Notes: generated by a model from the sequence alone, not told the origin. A DNA stretch of 13,967 nt from an uncultured Ideonella sp. (GCA_946479475.1 CAMLGG010000137.1:1-13967), one strand, 5' to 3'. Shown: positions 6,952-13,085, numbered from the stretch's first letter. Translations and numbers: made by a program.

Positions 6952-7908
6952 TCAGCCCATGCCGCCGAGGAACTCCTTCACCGCTTCGACCGTTCGCTGC
7001 GGGTCCTCTTCCTGCGGCACGTGGCCCAGCTCCGGGAAGACGACCAGGCGGCTGCCGGCAATGGCCTGGCGAAAGCGCTCGGCCACCGGGGGCGGGATCA
7101 GCCGATCCCGGCCGCCCCAGATCAGCAGCGTCGGCACCTTCAGCGAGGACAGGCGGCCCACGTCCTTGCCCGCATCGAGCTGCTGCATCCGCTCGCGCAA
7201 AGCATGGCGGTTGCCTTCGCGCAGGGTCAGCTCGAAATACCGGTCGACCAGCGCCGGCGTGACCTTGGCCGGATCCCCGTAGACGCTGCGCACGCTCTCG
7301 TCGACGAGCCCGCGCAGCAGGAACCACTCGCTCAGCGCGCCGACCACCGGTGTGCGGGCCAGCCGGAAGCCGACCGGCCATTCGAGCGGCTCGACGTCGT
7401 AGCCGGACGAATCCACCAGCACCAGCCGATCGACCCGCTCCGGTGCGAGCGAAGCGACCCGCCAGGCCACCTCGCCGCCGAGGGAGTTGCCGCCCAGGAC
7501 CACGCGCTGCAGGTGCAGCTGGTCGAGCAGGTCGATGACGAAGCGGGCCAGCGTGTCGCCGTGGTAGTCGTCGGCCGGATAGGTGCCGGTGAAGGGCCCG
7601 GTCAGGCCGAAACCCGGCAGGTCGAAGCTGACCACCCGCCGCTGGGCCTTCAGCGCCGTCGCCCAACCCTCCCAGGTGTGCAGGCTGGCCGAGGTGCCAT
7701 GGACGAGGACGATGGGGTGCGGATCATCGCGCGGGCCCTCGTCGCGCAGGTGGACCATCTGCCCCTTGATCTCGATGAAATCGGAAGGCGGCGGCGCCCA
7801 GCGGGCCACCAGCGTCTCGACCGGGCGATCCGGCGCGCGGGCCACCGGCACGGCCAGCGCCGTCAGCATCAGCAGGATGCCCGAGGCTCGCCAGAGCAGC
7901 ATCTTCAT
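6952..7908 (-). CDS. Alpha/beta-fold hydrolase with N-terminal membrane anchor or signal
   Basis: A 318-residue serine hydrolase. The hydrophobic N-terminus (LLWRASGILLMLTALAVPVA, residues 4-23) suggests export or an inner-membrane anchor. The catalytic parts are all visible: oxyanion-hole HGTSAS at 70-75, nucleophile elbow GGNSLGG with Ser142, Asp268 in GGRDRLIP and His296 in LGHVPQEEDP. These are typical of epoxide hydrolase/haloalkane dehalogenase-like esterases and C-C bond hydrolases; the substrate cannot be told from the sequence. The ATG overlaps the trhO stop as ATGA (7905-7908), so its translation is probably coupled to trhO. A second ATG at 7902 is possible. Confidence 0.9.
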   Translation of the reverse strand: MKMLLWRASGILLMLTALAVPVARAPDRPVETLVARWAPPPSDFIEIKGQMVHLRDEGPRDDPHPIVLVHGTSASLHTWEGWATALKAQRRVVSFDLPGFGLTGPFTGTYPADDYHGDTLARFVIDLLDQLHLQRVVLGGNSLGGEVAWRVASLAPERVDRLVLVDSSGYDVEPLEWPVGFRLARTPVVGALSEWFLLRGLVDESVRSVYGDPAKVTPALVDRYFELTLREGNRHALRERMQQLDAGKDVGRLSSLKVPTLLIWGGRDRLIPPPVAERFRQAIAGSRLVVFPELGHVPQEEDPQRTVEAVKEFLGGMG

Positions 7909-8642
7909 GCGAGGTCCGCGCCCAGCGTCTCGCGCTCGTCGAAGACGAAGCAGCGGCCGCGCCAGTGCGGCGCGCCCTCGGTCTGCTCGAAGTAGCGCAG
8001 GATGCCGCCCTCGAGCTGGTAGCTGCGCTCGACGCCGAGCTCCTGCATGACCAGCGCCGCCTTCTCGCAGCGGATGCCGCCGGTGCAGTAGCTGACGACC
8101 GTCTTGCCGGCCAGTTCGGCCCGGCGCTCGGCCAGTGCGGCGGGGAAGTCCGAGAAACGCTCCAGCCGCCAGTCGATCGCGCCCTCGAAGGCGCCAGCGT
8201 CGACCTCGAAGCCGTTGCGCGTGTCGAGCATGACCACCGGACGGCCTTCGTCGTCGCGGCCGGCCTGCAGCCAGCGCGCCAGGGTGGCCGGCGCGACCGC
8301 CGGGGCGCGGCCGGCGGAAGGCCGCACGGCCGGCATGTTCATGCGGATGATCTCGCGCTTGACCTTCACCTTCAGCCGCTTGAACGGCATGCCTTCGCTC
8401 CAGCTTTCCTTGGCGTCCAGGCCGGCGAAGGGGGCCTCCTCGCGCAGGGCACCGAGCCAGCCCCGCAAGGCATCCGCCTCGCCGGCGAGGAACAGGTTGA
8501 TGCCCTCCTCGGCCAGGAGCACCGTGCCCTTCAGGCCGGCGGCGACCGCACGCTCGTGCAGGCGCAGGCGCAGGCTCTCCAGGTCGTCGAGCGGGACGAA
8601 GCGGTAGCTGGAGACGTTGAGCACGCGGGCGGTGGACGACAT
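7905..8642 (-). CDS. trhO: tRNA uridine 5-hydroxylase TrhO (YceA-type rhodanese), short form
   Basis: TrhO catalyses oxygen-dependent 5-hydroxylation of U34 in tRNAs, the first step to 5-methoxy- or carboxymethoxyuridine. The 245-residue protein has the N-terminal alpha/beta domain with LLAEEGINLFLAG and a rhodanese domain (about 125-225) with the invariant VVSYCTGGIRCEKAAL, Cys186 being the catalytic residue and Cys192 close by. YQLEGGILRYFEQ and CFVFDER then follow. E. coli YceA is about 350 residues, so the Cys-rich C-terminal extension is absent here. The ATG at 8642 is preferred because the family's N-terminus begins there, and TAGAAT eight bases upstream fits a near-leaderless start. 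The hydrolase gene overlaps its end. Confidence 0.9.
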   Translation of the reverse strand: MSSTARVLNVSSYRFVPLDDLESLRLRLHERAVAAGLKGTVLLAEEGINLFLAGEADALRGWLGALREEAPFAGLDAKESWSEGMPFKRLKVKVKREIIRMNMPAVRPSAGRAPAVAPATLARWLQAGRDDEGRPVVMLDTRNGFEVDAGAFEGAIDWRLERFSDFPAALAERRAELAGKTVVSYCTGGIRCEKAALVMQELGVERSYQLEGGILRYFEQTEGAPHWRGRCFVFDERETLGADLA

Positions 8643-8650
8643 GGGCGCGG

Positions 8651-8656
8651 ATTCTA
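8651..8656 (-). promoter_or_regulatory. -10 element of trhO
   Basis: On the minus strand TAGAAT (five of six matches to TATAAT) lies eight bases before the trhO ATG. Transcription would begin within one or two bases of the start codon. No convincing -35 or Shine-Dalgarno sequence is present. Confidence 0.5.
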
Positions 8657-8684
8657 GGAGTCCGGCCACCGGCGGCCACCTGGC

Positions 8685-8698
8685 TTGACATCCGTCAA
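8685..8698. promoter_or_regulatory. Fnr/Anr-type box TTGAC-ATCC-GTCAA
   Basis: TTGACATCCGTCAA is a perfect dyad and matches the Crp/Fnr-family form TTGA-N6-TCAA; the arms extend to GCTTGAC/GTCAAGC (8683-8700). It lies between divergent trhO and the DUF2189 gene, centred about 63 bp before the DUF2189 ATG and about 49 bp before the trhO ATG. Confidence 0.6.
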
Positions 8699-8719
8699 GC
8701 GGGCCTGGGGCCGGCCCGA

Positions 8720-8733
8720 TGGACGCCGGTCAA
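8720..8733. promoter_or_regulatory. Second Fnr-type box TGGAC-GCCG-GTCAA (one mismatch)
   Basis: This has the same 5-4-5 layout as the box at 8685, with one change in the left half (TGGAC for TTGAC). The two centres are 35 bp apart. GTCAAGC is repeated exactly at 8694-8700 and 8729-8735. Confidence 0.4.
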
Positions 8734-8742
8734 GCCCGTGCC

Positions 8743-8748
8743 TACGCT
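8743..8748 (+). promoter_or_regulatory. Possible -10 of the DUF2189 gene
   Basis: TACGCT lies six bases before the ATG at 8755 and would give a leaderless message. It is a weak match to TATAAT, as expected for a promoter that needs an activator such as an Fnr-type protein bound upstream. Confidence 0.3.
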
Positions 8749-8754
8749 GGCCCC

Positions 8755-9522
8755 ATGGATGCCGACACCACCACCGGGGGGACGCTGACGCCGCCCCTGC
8801 GTGCCCTCCGCCTGAGCGACCCTTTGCGCTGGCTGGCGCTCGGCTGGCACGACTTCCGCCGTGCGCCGGCCATCGGCCTTTTCTACGGCGCCTGCTTCAT
8901 GGCCATGGGCTGGGCCCTGCTCGGGGTGTTCCAGCATGCGCCGGCCTACACGCTGGCGCTTTCGGCAGGATTCCTGCTGATGGGGCCTTTCCTCTGCCTC
9001 GGGCTCTACCACGTCAGCCAGGCGCTGGAGCGCGGCGAGCGCCCGAGCCTGCTGCTGTCGCTCACCGCCTGGCAGACACGCACCGGCACGCTGGCGATCT
9101 TCGGCTTCGTTCTGCTGGTGCTGGAGATGCTCTGGGGCCGCGCGTCGCTGGTGGTCTTCGCCCTGAGCTTCGACGGCATGCCGGATTTCAAGGGCTCGCT
9201 GCTGGCCCTGCTGGACCCGGAAAACCTGAACTTCATCGCCGCCTACCTCGTCGTGGGCGGCTTGTTCGCGGGGCTGATCTTCGCGGTCAGCGTGGTGTCG
9301 ATCCCGATGATCCTGGACCGCTCCACCGACGCGATCACCGCCGGTCTCACCAGCATGCGCCTGGCCCTCACCCAGCCGGGCGTGATGCTGCTGTGGGGGG
9401 CGCTGCTGACGGCGCTGGTGGTGCTGGCGATGCTGCCTGGTTTTGCCGGCCTGCTGGTCATCGGGCCGGTGGCCGGGCACGCCAGCTGGCATGCCTACCG
9501 CGCGGCCATCGACGAAAGCTAG
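8755..9522 (+). CDS. DUF2189 family integral membrane protein
   Basis: A 255-residue polytopic inner-membrane protein of unknown function. Five or six hydrophobic segments are visible at about 38-60, 63-87, 111-133, 160-187 and 208-240. Family hallmarks are the N-terminal LSDPLRWLALGWHDFRRAP, SIPMILDRSTDAITAGLTS after the fourth segment, and the C-terminal GHASWHAYRA. Relatives are often found near respiratory genes and are sometimes misnamed cytochrome c oxidase subunit I. Two Fnr-type boxes upstream suggest control by oxygen; this is inference. No Shine-Dalgarno sequence is visible before the ATG. The stop lies four bases from the stop of the convergent dioxygenase gene. Confidence 0.85.
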   Translation: MDADTTTGGTLTPPLRALRLSDPLRWLALGWHDFRRAPAIGLFYGACFMAMGWALLGVFQHAPAYTLALSAGFLLMGPFLCLGLYHVSQALERGERPSLLLSLTAWQTRTGTLAIFGFVLLVLEMLWGRASLVVFALSFDGMPDFKGSLLALLDPENLNFIAAYLVVGGLFAGLIFAVSVVSIPMILDRSTDAITAGLTSMRLALTQPGVMLLWGALLTALVVLAMLPGFAGLLVIGPVAGHASWHAYRAAIDES

Positions 9523-9526
9523 AAGC

Positions 9527-10372
9527 TCAGACGAACTCTCGCTCTCTCAGCCACTTGGTGGCGACCCACTTCTCGCCTTCCAGCACCGGCGCGCCGCCGT
9601 GCAGAGTCTTGGTGCTGGCGTGCGGTGCGTTGTAGCTGAAGAACACCGCGTTGCCCTTCACCGGCGCGACCTCCAGCCCGACGTCCGGGAAGGTCGTGGC
9701 GCCCCCGCGCTTGGGCGTGTTCAGGTACATCACCAGCGTGCCGACGCGCTGGCCGCCGCGCGAGAGGATGGTCGGCGTGCCGGGGTGGACCGGATCGAAG
9801 TAGTCGTGGTGCGGCTTGTACTCGGCGCCCGGCCGGTAGCGCAGCACCTGCAGGCCCTCGCCATTGCGCACCGGCCAGCACAGCAGCTCGGCAATGCGCT
9901 GCTCGACGCGCTGGATCACCGGGTACTCCGAGCGGCTGAAGAACATCCCGTCGCTGGTGCGGGCGGTGTTGACCTCGCTGCCGCCGGTCTCGTTGACCAC
10001 GGTCTCGGAGCGGGTGAGCCGCCCTTGCGCGAGCTCGACGATCTCGTCGCACTCGTCCTCGGTCAGCAGTCCGCCGAAGACCACCACGCGCGGCAGCAGC
10101 ATGTTCATCAGGACCTTCACCTCGTGGCCGCTCACCACCAGGCGGGACGAGCCATCGGCGATGGCCGGCTCGGGCAGCTCCTGCCCCGGGATCGGCTTGC
10201 CCCTGGCCTGCAGGTGCTCGGTGAGCGTGGTCTCCATCGCCTCGATGGCAATGTCCTCGGGCCAGCCGCTGTTCTTCATCGCGGCCAGCACCTCCTCGGG
10301 GGGGAAACCGGCCTCGGCCTGGGCCACGATCCAGGCCCGCAACTCATGAGTGATCGCAGTCGACGTCGTCAT
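9527..10372 (-). CDS. 2-oxoglutarate/Fe(II)-dependent dioxygenase, prolyl 4-hydroxylase-like
   Basis: A 281-residue cytoplasmic oxygenase that should couple 2-oxoglutarate decarboxylation to hydroxylation of a protein or peptide, probably at proline. The C-terminal domain (about 95-281) carries the iron facial triad His188-x-Asp190 (PHHDYFD) and His258 (TKTLHGG), with Lys268 in GEKWVATKW as the expected 2-oxoglutarate anchor. Residues 8-55 form a helical segment resembling a UBA-like module (EEVLAAMKNSGWPEDIAIEAM). The substrate is unknown; bacterial prolyl hydroxylases acting on EF-Tu are a precedent only. I prefer the ATG at 10372 to the one at 10381, because the latter lies inside a -10-like GACAAT that sits seven bases before 10372. 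There is no Shine-Dalgarno sequence. Confidence 0.88.
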   Translation of the reverse strand: MTTSTAITHELRAWIVAQAEAGFPPEEVLAAMKNSGWPEDIAIEAMETTLTEHLQARGKPIPGQELPEPAIADGSSRLVVSGHEVKVLMNMLLPRVVVFGGLLTEDECDEIVELAQGRLTRSETVVNETGGSEVNTARTSDGMFFSRSEYPVIQRVEQRIAELLCWPVRNGEGLQVLRYRPGAEYKPHHDYFDPVHPGTPTILSRGGQRVGTLVMYLNTPKRGGATTFPDVGLEVAPVKGNAVFFSYNAPHASTKTLHGGAPVLEGEKWVATKWLREREFV

Positions 10373-10390
10373 GCGCGACATTGTCGCGCA
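10372..10390. promoter_or_regulatory. Perfect 19-bp palindrome over the dioxygenase start and -10
   Basis: TGCGCGACATTGTCGCGCA has 9-bp arms around a single central base. On the coding (minus) strand it contains GACAAT (10385-10380), a -10-like hexamer, and ends within the ATG at 10372. A repressor bound here would block RNA polymerase directly, so it is a candidate operator. Confidence 0.5.
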
Positions 10391-10394
10391 GGGT

Positions 10395-10424
10395 CTGGCG
10401 GAGTGAGCCAGCTCACTCCGCCAG
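10395..10424. other. Perfect 13-bp inverted repeat (hairpin) upstream of the dioxygenase gene
   Basis: CTGGCGGAGTGAG (10395-10407), loop CCAG and CTCACTCCGCCAG (10412-10424) are exact complements. The hairpin stands between the end of the oxidoreductase gene and the dioxygenase promoter and could stop read-through. No T-tract follows on either strand, so intrinsic termination of the usual kind is doubtful. Confidence 0.6.
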
Positions 10425-10443
10425 TCCCTGCGGGGCGTCCGTG

Positions 10444-10531
10444 GGCTCCCCCTAGCCCCCTCCGAGAGCGGGGCTCCAGTCAGTTCGACGACACCTCCCA
10501 GCCCTCCTCCGCGAGGAGGGCTCCAGTCAGT
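10444..10531. repeat. Two tandem imperfect copies of a hairpin-bearing intergenic repeat
   Basis: GGGCTCCAGTCAGT occurs exactly at 10471-10484 and 10518-10531, 47 bp apart, each preceded by similar C-rich then G-rich sequence. Copy 1 has AGCCCC...GGGGCT (stem about 10454-10475). Copy 2 has a perfect 10-bp stem AGCCCTCCTC-CGC-GAGGAGGGCT (10500-10522). The look and the non-coding place suggest a dispersed REP-like element of Burkholderiales genomes. Confidence 0.6.
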
Positions 10532-10554
10532 CCGGACAAGGGCACGCTGTCCGG
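10532..10554 (-). terminator. Hairpin just after the oxidoreductase stop codon
   Basis: CCGGACA (10532-10538), a 9-base loop and TGTCCGG (10548-10554) lie four bases beyond the stop of the minus-strand oxidoreductase gene. The place fits a terminator or a 3'-end stabilising hairpin. There is no T-run, so confidence is limited. Confidence 0.4.
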
Positions 10555-10558
10555 TGAT

Positions 10559-11200
10559 TCACGCCGTGAGGAGCTTGAACGCGTGCATCCAGTCGTTGCG
10601 CAGGAAGCCGGGGATGCACCAGAGGATGCACAGCGGCTCGATGGCCCGCGCGGCCACGGCGCCGCCCATGTCGGCCGAGTCCCAGCCGACCTCCTCCAGC
10701 AGCCCTGCCACCGCCTGCTTGGCCTCGGCGTCGTCGCCGGCGATGAACATCGTCGGACGTCCGCCCGGCAGCTTGGGGTCGATCATCAGCGCCGAGCCGA
10801 CGGAGTTGAAGGCCTTGACGAAACGGACCGCGGGGTGGGCGCGTTGAAGGCGCTCCATCAGCGAGTCGTCCAGCGTGGTGAACAAGCGCAGCACGCCCTG
10901 GTCCGGCGGCGCGTCGGCGATGGGGTTGGTGGCATCGACGAGCACCTTGCCGGCCAGCCGGCGGCTCACCTCGCCCTGCAGCGCGGCCTGCGCGGCCGTG
11001 CCTTTCACGGCCAGCAGTGCGAGCTCGGCGAACGCCGCGGCCTCGACGCCGCTGCCCACCTTCACGCCCGCGTGCTTCGCCGCGAACTCGGCCAGCTTCG
11101 CCGGCTCCCGCGTGCCGAGCATCACCTCGTGGCCGTGGCTCGCGAGCCCGGCCGCCAGCGTCTGCGCCACCGTGCCCGAACCCAGGATTCCGATCTTCAT
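10559..11200 (-). CDS. NAD(P)-binding oxidoreductase, F420-dependent NADP reductase-like (COG2085)
   Basis: A 213-residue Rossmann-fold protein. GILGSGTVAQTLAAGLA (residues 4-20) is the dinucleotide-binding loop; Thr30-Arg31 after the second strand favours NADPH by binding the 2'-phosphate. LVDATNP at 87-93 and FVKAFNSVGS at 127-136 are typical of F420-dependent NADP reductase relatives. Most Burkholderiales do not make coenzyme F420, so the name describes homology and the real hydride partner is unknown. A purine-rich AAGGAAAGGAAG lies six bases before the ATG, a good ribosome binding site. It is divergent from a LysR gene over 131 bp, and that LysR is its probable regulator. Confidence 0.88.
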   Translation of the reverse strand: MKIGILGSGTVAQTLAAGLASHGHEVMLGTREPAKLAEFAAKHAGVKVGSGVEAAAFAELALLAVKGTAAQAALQGEVSRRLAGKVLVDATNPIADAPPDQGVLRLFTTLDDSLMERLQRAHPAVRFVKAFNSVGSALMIDPKLPGGRPTMFIAGDDAEAKQAVAGLLEEVGWDSADMGGAVAARAIEPLCILWCIPGFLRNDWMHAFKLLTA

Positions 11201-11294
11201 GGTGTCTTCCTTTCCTTGCCGGCCGACCCGCCCGCCGGGCCCGCCATGGACTGAACTCTAGGAATCCAGCTCCCTGACTGGAAGTCACCCTCAC

Positions 11295-11324
11295 TTGATG
11301 CATTCATGAATGATGGTTGAGAAT
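11295..11324 (+). promoter_or_regulatory. Promoter of the second LysR gene with an internal palindrome
   Basis: TTGATG (-35, 11295-11300), an 18-bp spacer and GAGAAT (-10, 11319-11324) lie seven bases before the GTG at 11332, so the message should be leaderless. The spacer holds the perfect palindrome CATTCATGAATG (11301-11312), a candidate autoregulation site. The stretch is clearly more AT-rich than its surroundings. Confidence 0.5.
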
Positions 11325-11331
11325 CGGCTGC

Positions 11332-12363
11332 GTGAAGCAACTTCAGGGACTGCTGGCCTTCGTCGAAGCGGCCAGCGCGGGCAGCCTCGCGGCGGCGGCC
11401 GACAGGCTGGAGCTGACGCCGGCCGCCGTCAGCAAGAGCCTGGCCAAGCTGGAGGCGCAACTGGGTGTTCGCCTGCTTCAGCGGAGCACCCGGCGCCTCG
11501 CCCTGACGGCCGAAGGCGAGCGCTTCCTGGAGAAATCCCGCACGGCCTTGCGGGCCCTGGACGAAGCCGTGGCCGACGTGACGCAGAGCGCCAGCGAGGC
11601 CCGCGGCCGCGTCCGCATCTCGGTCGGCCATGCCTTCGGCCGCCAGTGGGTGCTGCCGCTGCTGCCTGCGCTCACCGCCGCGCACCCCGGCTTGGCGATA
11701 GAGCTCGACCTCGAGAACCGGCCGGTGGACCTGGTCGCCGAGGGCTACGACATCGGCATCCGCGGCGGCTTCATCCAGGATTCCAGCTTGGTGGCGCGGC
11801 GGATCTGCGCGCTGCCGCTGGCACTGGTGGCGAGCCCGGCGTACCTGCGCCGCGCCGGCATCCCGCGAACGGTCGACGAACTGCAGGCCCACGAATGCGT
11901 GGCCGTCCGCCATCCCGGCAGCACGCCCGCCGCCTGGCGCTTCTCGGGCGCCGGACGCCGCGGCAAGGCGTTGGAGATCCAGCCGCAACCGCGCCTGGCC
12001 GTGAGCGACCCGGCCACGGTGCTCGACCTGGTGCTTTCCGGTTGCGGCATCGCGCAGGCCGGCCTGCAACACGCCCTGCCCTACCTGCGCAGCGGGCGCC
12101 TCAAGCTGCTGCTGGTCGACCGGCACGACCCCGGCTCGCGCGAGTTCGTCCTGCACTACCCGCACCGGCGCTACCTGGCGCCCCGCGTGCGGGTGGTGGT
12201 CGATGCGCTGCTGGCGGGCCTGACCGCCGAGCGCGACTTGCACCTGACCGTGCGCGAGTTCCTGGACGAGCAGCCCCAGGCGGAGGCGAGTACCCCGCCT
12301 CAGCCTTTGCCGCGCCGGAAGACCAGCCGGTCGGGCTCCGAAGCGGCCGCGTCGAAGGCATAG
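11332..12363 (+). CDS. LysR-family transcriptional regulator, CrgA-like, with long C-terminal tail
   Basis: A regulator of 343 residues if begun at the GTG at 11332. Homology begins with KQLQGLLAFVEAASAGSLAA, and a -10 element sits just before it; a TTG at 11317 would overlap that element. The helix-turn-helix lies at about 14-50 (AAADRLELTPAAVSKSLAKL) and the effector domain starts near residue 88 (GRVRISVGHAFGRQWVLPLL). CrgA-like features include VDLVAEGYDIGIRGG. Normal homology should end near LAPRVRVVVDALLAGL; about 46 further residues follow, rich in Pro, Ser and Arg, and the last 21 codons or so run antisense through the end of yaaA. It is divergent from the NADP oxidoreductase gene, its likely target. 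Confidence 0.9.
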   Translation: MKQLQGLLAFVEAASAGSLAAAADRLELTPAAVSKSLAKLEAQLGVRLLQRSTRRLALTAEGERFLEKSRTALRALDEAVADVTQSASEARGRVRISVGHAFGRQWVLPLLPALTAAHPGLAIELDLENRPVDLVAEGYDIGIRGGFIQDSSLVARRICALPLALVASPAYLRRAGIPRTVDELQAHECVAVRHPGSTPAAWRFSGAGRRGKALEIQPQPRLAVSDPATVLDLVLSGCGIAQAGLQHALPYLRSGRLKLLLVDRHDPGSREFVLHYPHRRYLAPRVRVVVDALLAGLTAERDLHLTVREFLDEQPQAEASTPPQPLPRRKTSRSGSEAAASKA

Positions 12364-13085
12364 CCTTCGGCATCGAACGCCCGCAGCGCCTTCACGGTGG
12401 AGGCACGCTGCAGGATGGCATGGCGAGCCATCAGCCCGCGCGCCTTCTTGGCGAAGAAGCTGATGACCTTCCACTGGCCGCCATGCCACTCCTCGAAGAC
12501 GCACTCGACCACCCGCGCGCGCAGCGCCGGCCTGAGGGCCGCCCGCGAGTACTCCTGCGAGGCCAGGTTGACGACGATGGGCGACTTCTCGCCCGCCTGC
12601 ATCTCGTTCAGCGTCCGCGCCAGCGTGTCGCCCCAGTAGCCGTAGAGGTCCTTCGCGCCGCCCGGCGTCGGCAGCCGGGTGCCCATCTCGAGCCGGTAGG
12701 GCTGCAGCTTGTCCAGTGGCTTCAGCAGCCCGTAAAGGCCGGAAAGGATCACCAGGTGGCGCTGCGCCCAGGTCCAGTCGGCATCGGCCAGCGTGCGCGC
12801 CTGCAGGCCGTCGTAGACGTCGCCGTCGAAGGCCAGGCCGGCAGGGCGGCTGTTGGCGGCGGTGAAGCGGGTCGACCAGGCGGCGTAGCGGGCGGCGTTG
12901 AGTTGAGCCAGCGGGTCCGACAACTCCATCAGCGAGGCGATCTGGGCCGGCGTGTAGTCGCGCAGGACGCCGATCAGCTCGGCGGCCTCGTCGACGAAGC
13001 GCGGGCGGGTCGCCCGCCGGGCAAGCACCGGCGGCACCGGGCGTTCGTAGTCCAGGGTCTTGGCGGGGGAAAGCAGGAAGAGCAT
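12300..13085 (-). CDS. yaaA: Peroxide stress protein YaaA (DUF328/UPF0246)
   Basis: YaaA limits free intracellular iron and so Fenton damage under hydrogen peroxide stress in E. coli; the fold includes a DNA-binding-like helix-hairpin-helix. The 261 residues match the family length. Hallmarks are MLFLLSPAKTLDY at the start, LSGLYGLLKPLDKLQPYRLEMG at 114-135, NLASQEYS at 173-180 and KVISFFAKKARGLMARH at 206-222. The ATG at 13085 lies six bases after the stop of the upstream sulfotransferase gene, so they form one transcription unit; no strong Shine-Dalgarno sequence is seen. Its 3' end overlaps the convergent LysR gene by 64 bp. No OxyR-like site can be judged, as the operon promoter is outside the window. 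Confidence 0.94.
   Translation of the reverse strand: MLFLLSPAKTLDYERPVPPVLARRATRPRFVDEAAELIGVLRDYTPAQIASLMELSDPLAQLNAARYAAWSTRFTAANSRPAGLAFDGDVYDGLQARTLADADWTWAQRHLVILSGLYGLLKPLDKLQPYRLEMGTRLPTPGGAKDLYGYWGDTLARTLNEMQAGEKSPIVVNLASQEYSRAALRPALRARVVECVFEEWHGGQWKVISFFAKKARGLMARHAILQRASTVKALRAFDAEGYAFDAAASEPDRLVFRRGKG

Noticed and set aside
6040..7995. Plus-strand open frame of 651 codons opposite the binding protein and hydrolase genes
   Set aside because: It spans two genes and an intergenic gap, and its translation is His/Arg/Gln/Ala-rich without domains. It is a shadow of third-position GC bias.
8685..8690. TTGACA as a consensus -35 element for the DUF2189 gene
   Set aside because: No -10-like sequence lies 16-18 bp downstream (that stretch is almost pure G and C), while the hexamer is half of a perfect Fnr-type dyad.
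10381..10381. Dioxygenase start at the ATG at 10381 (adding three residues)
   Set aside because: That ATG lies inside the likely -10 element GACAAT; the ATG at 10372 fits a leaderless start and adds no loss of conserved sequence.
1786..10554. GC-rich hairpins as standard rho-independent terminators
   Set aside because: None of the stems (1786, 10395, 10500, 10532) is followed by a run of T on either strand, so they are listed as hairpins with low terminator confidence.
9443..11254. Plus-strand open frame of 603 codons across the dioxygenase and oxidoreductase genes
   Set aside because: It runs through the hairpin-rich intergenic region and is antisense to two well-supported genes; no family likeness.
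11197..12504. Minus-strand open frame of 435 codons opposite the second LysR gene
   Set aside because: Antisense to a LysR gene with intact helix-turn-helix and effector domain; it has a repetitive Arg/Gly/Ala composition and no motifs.
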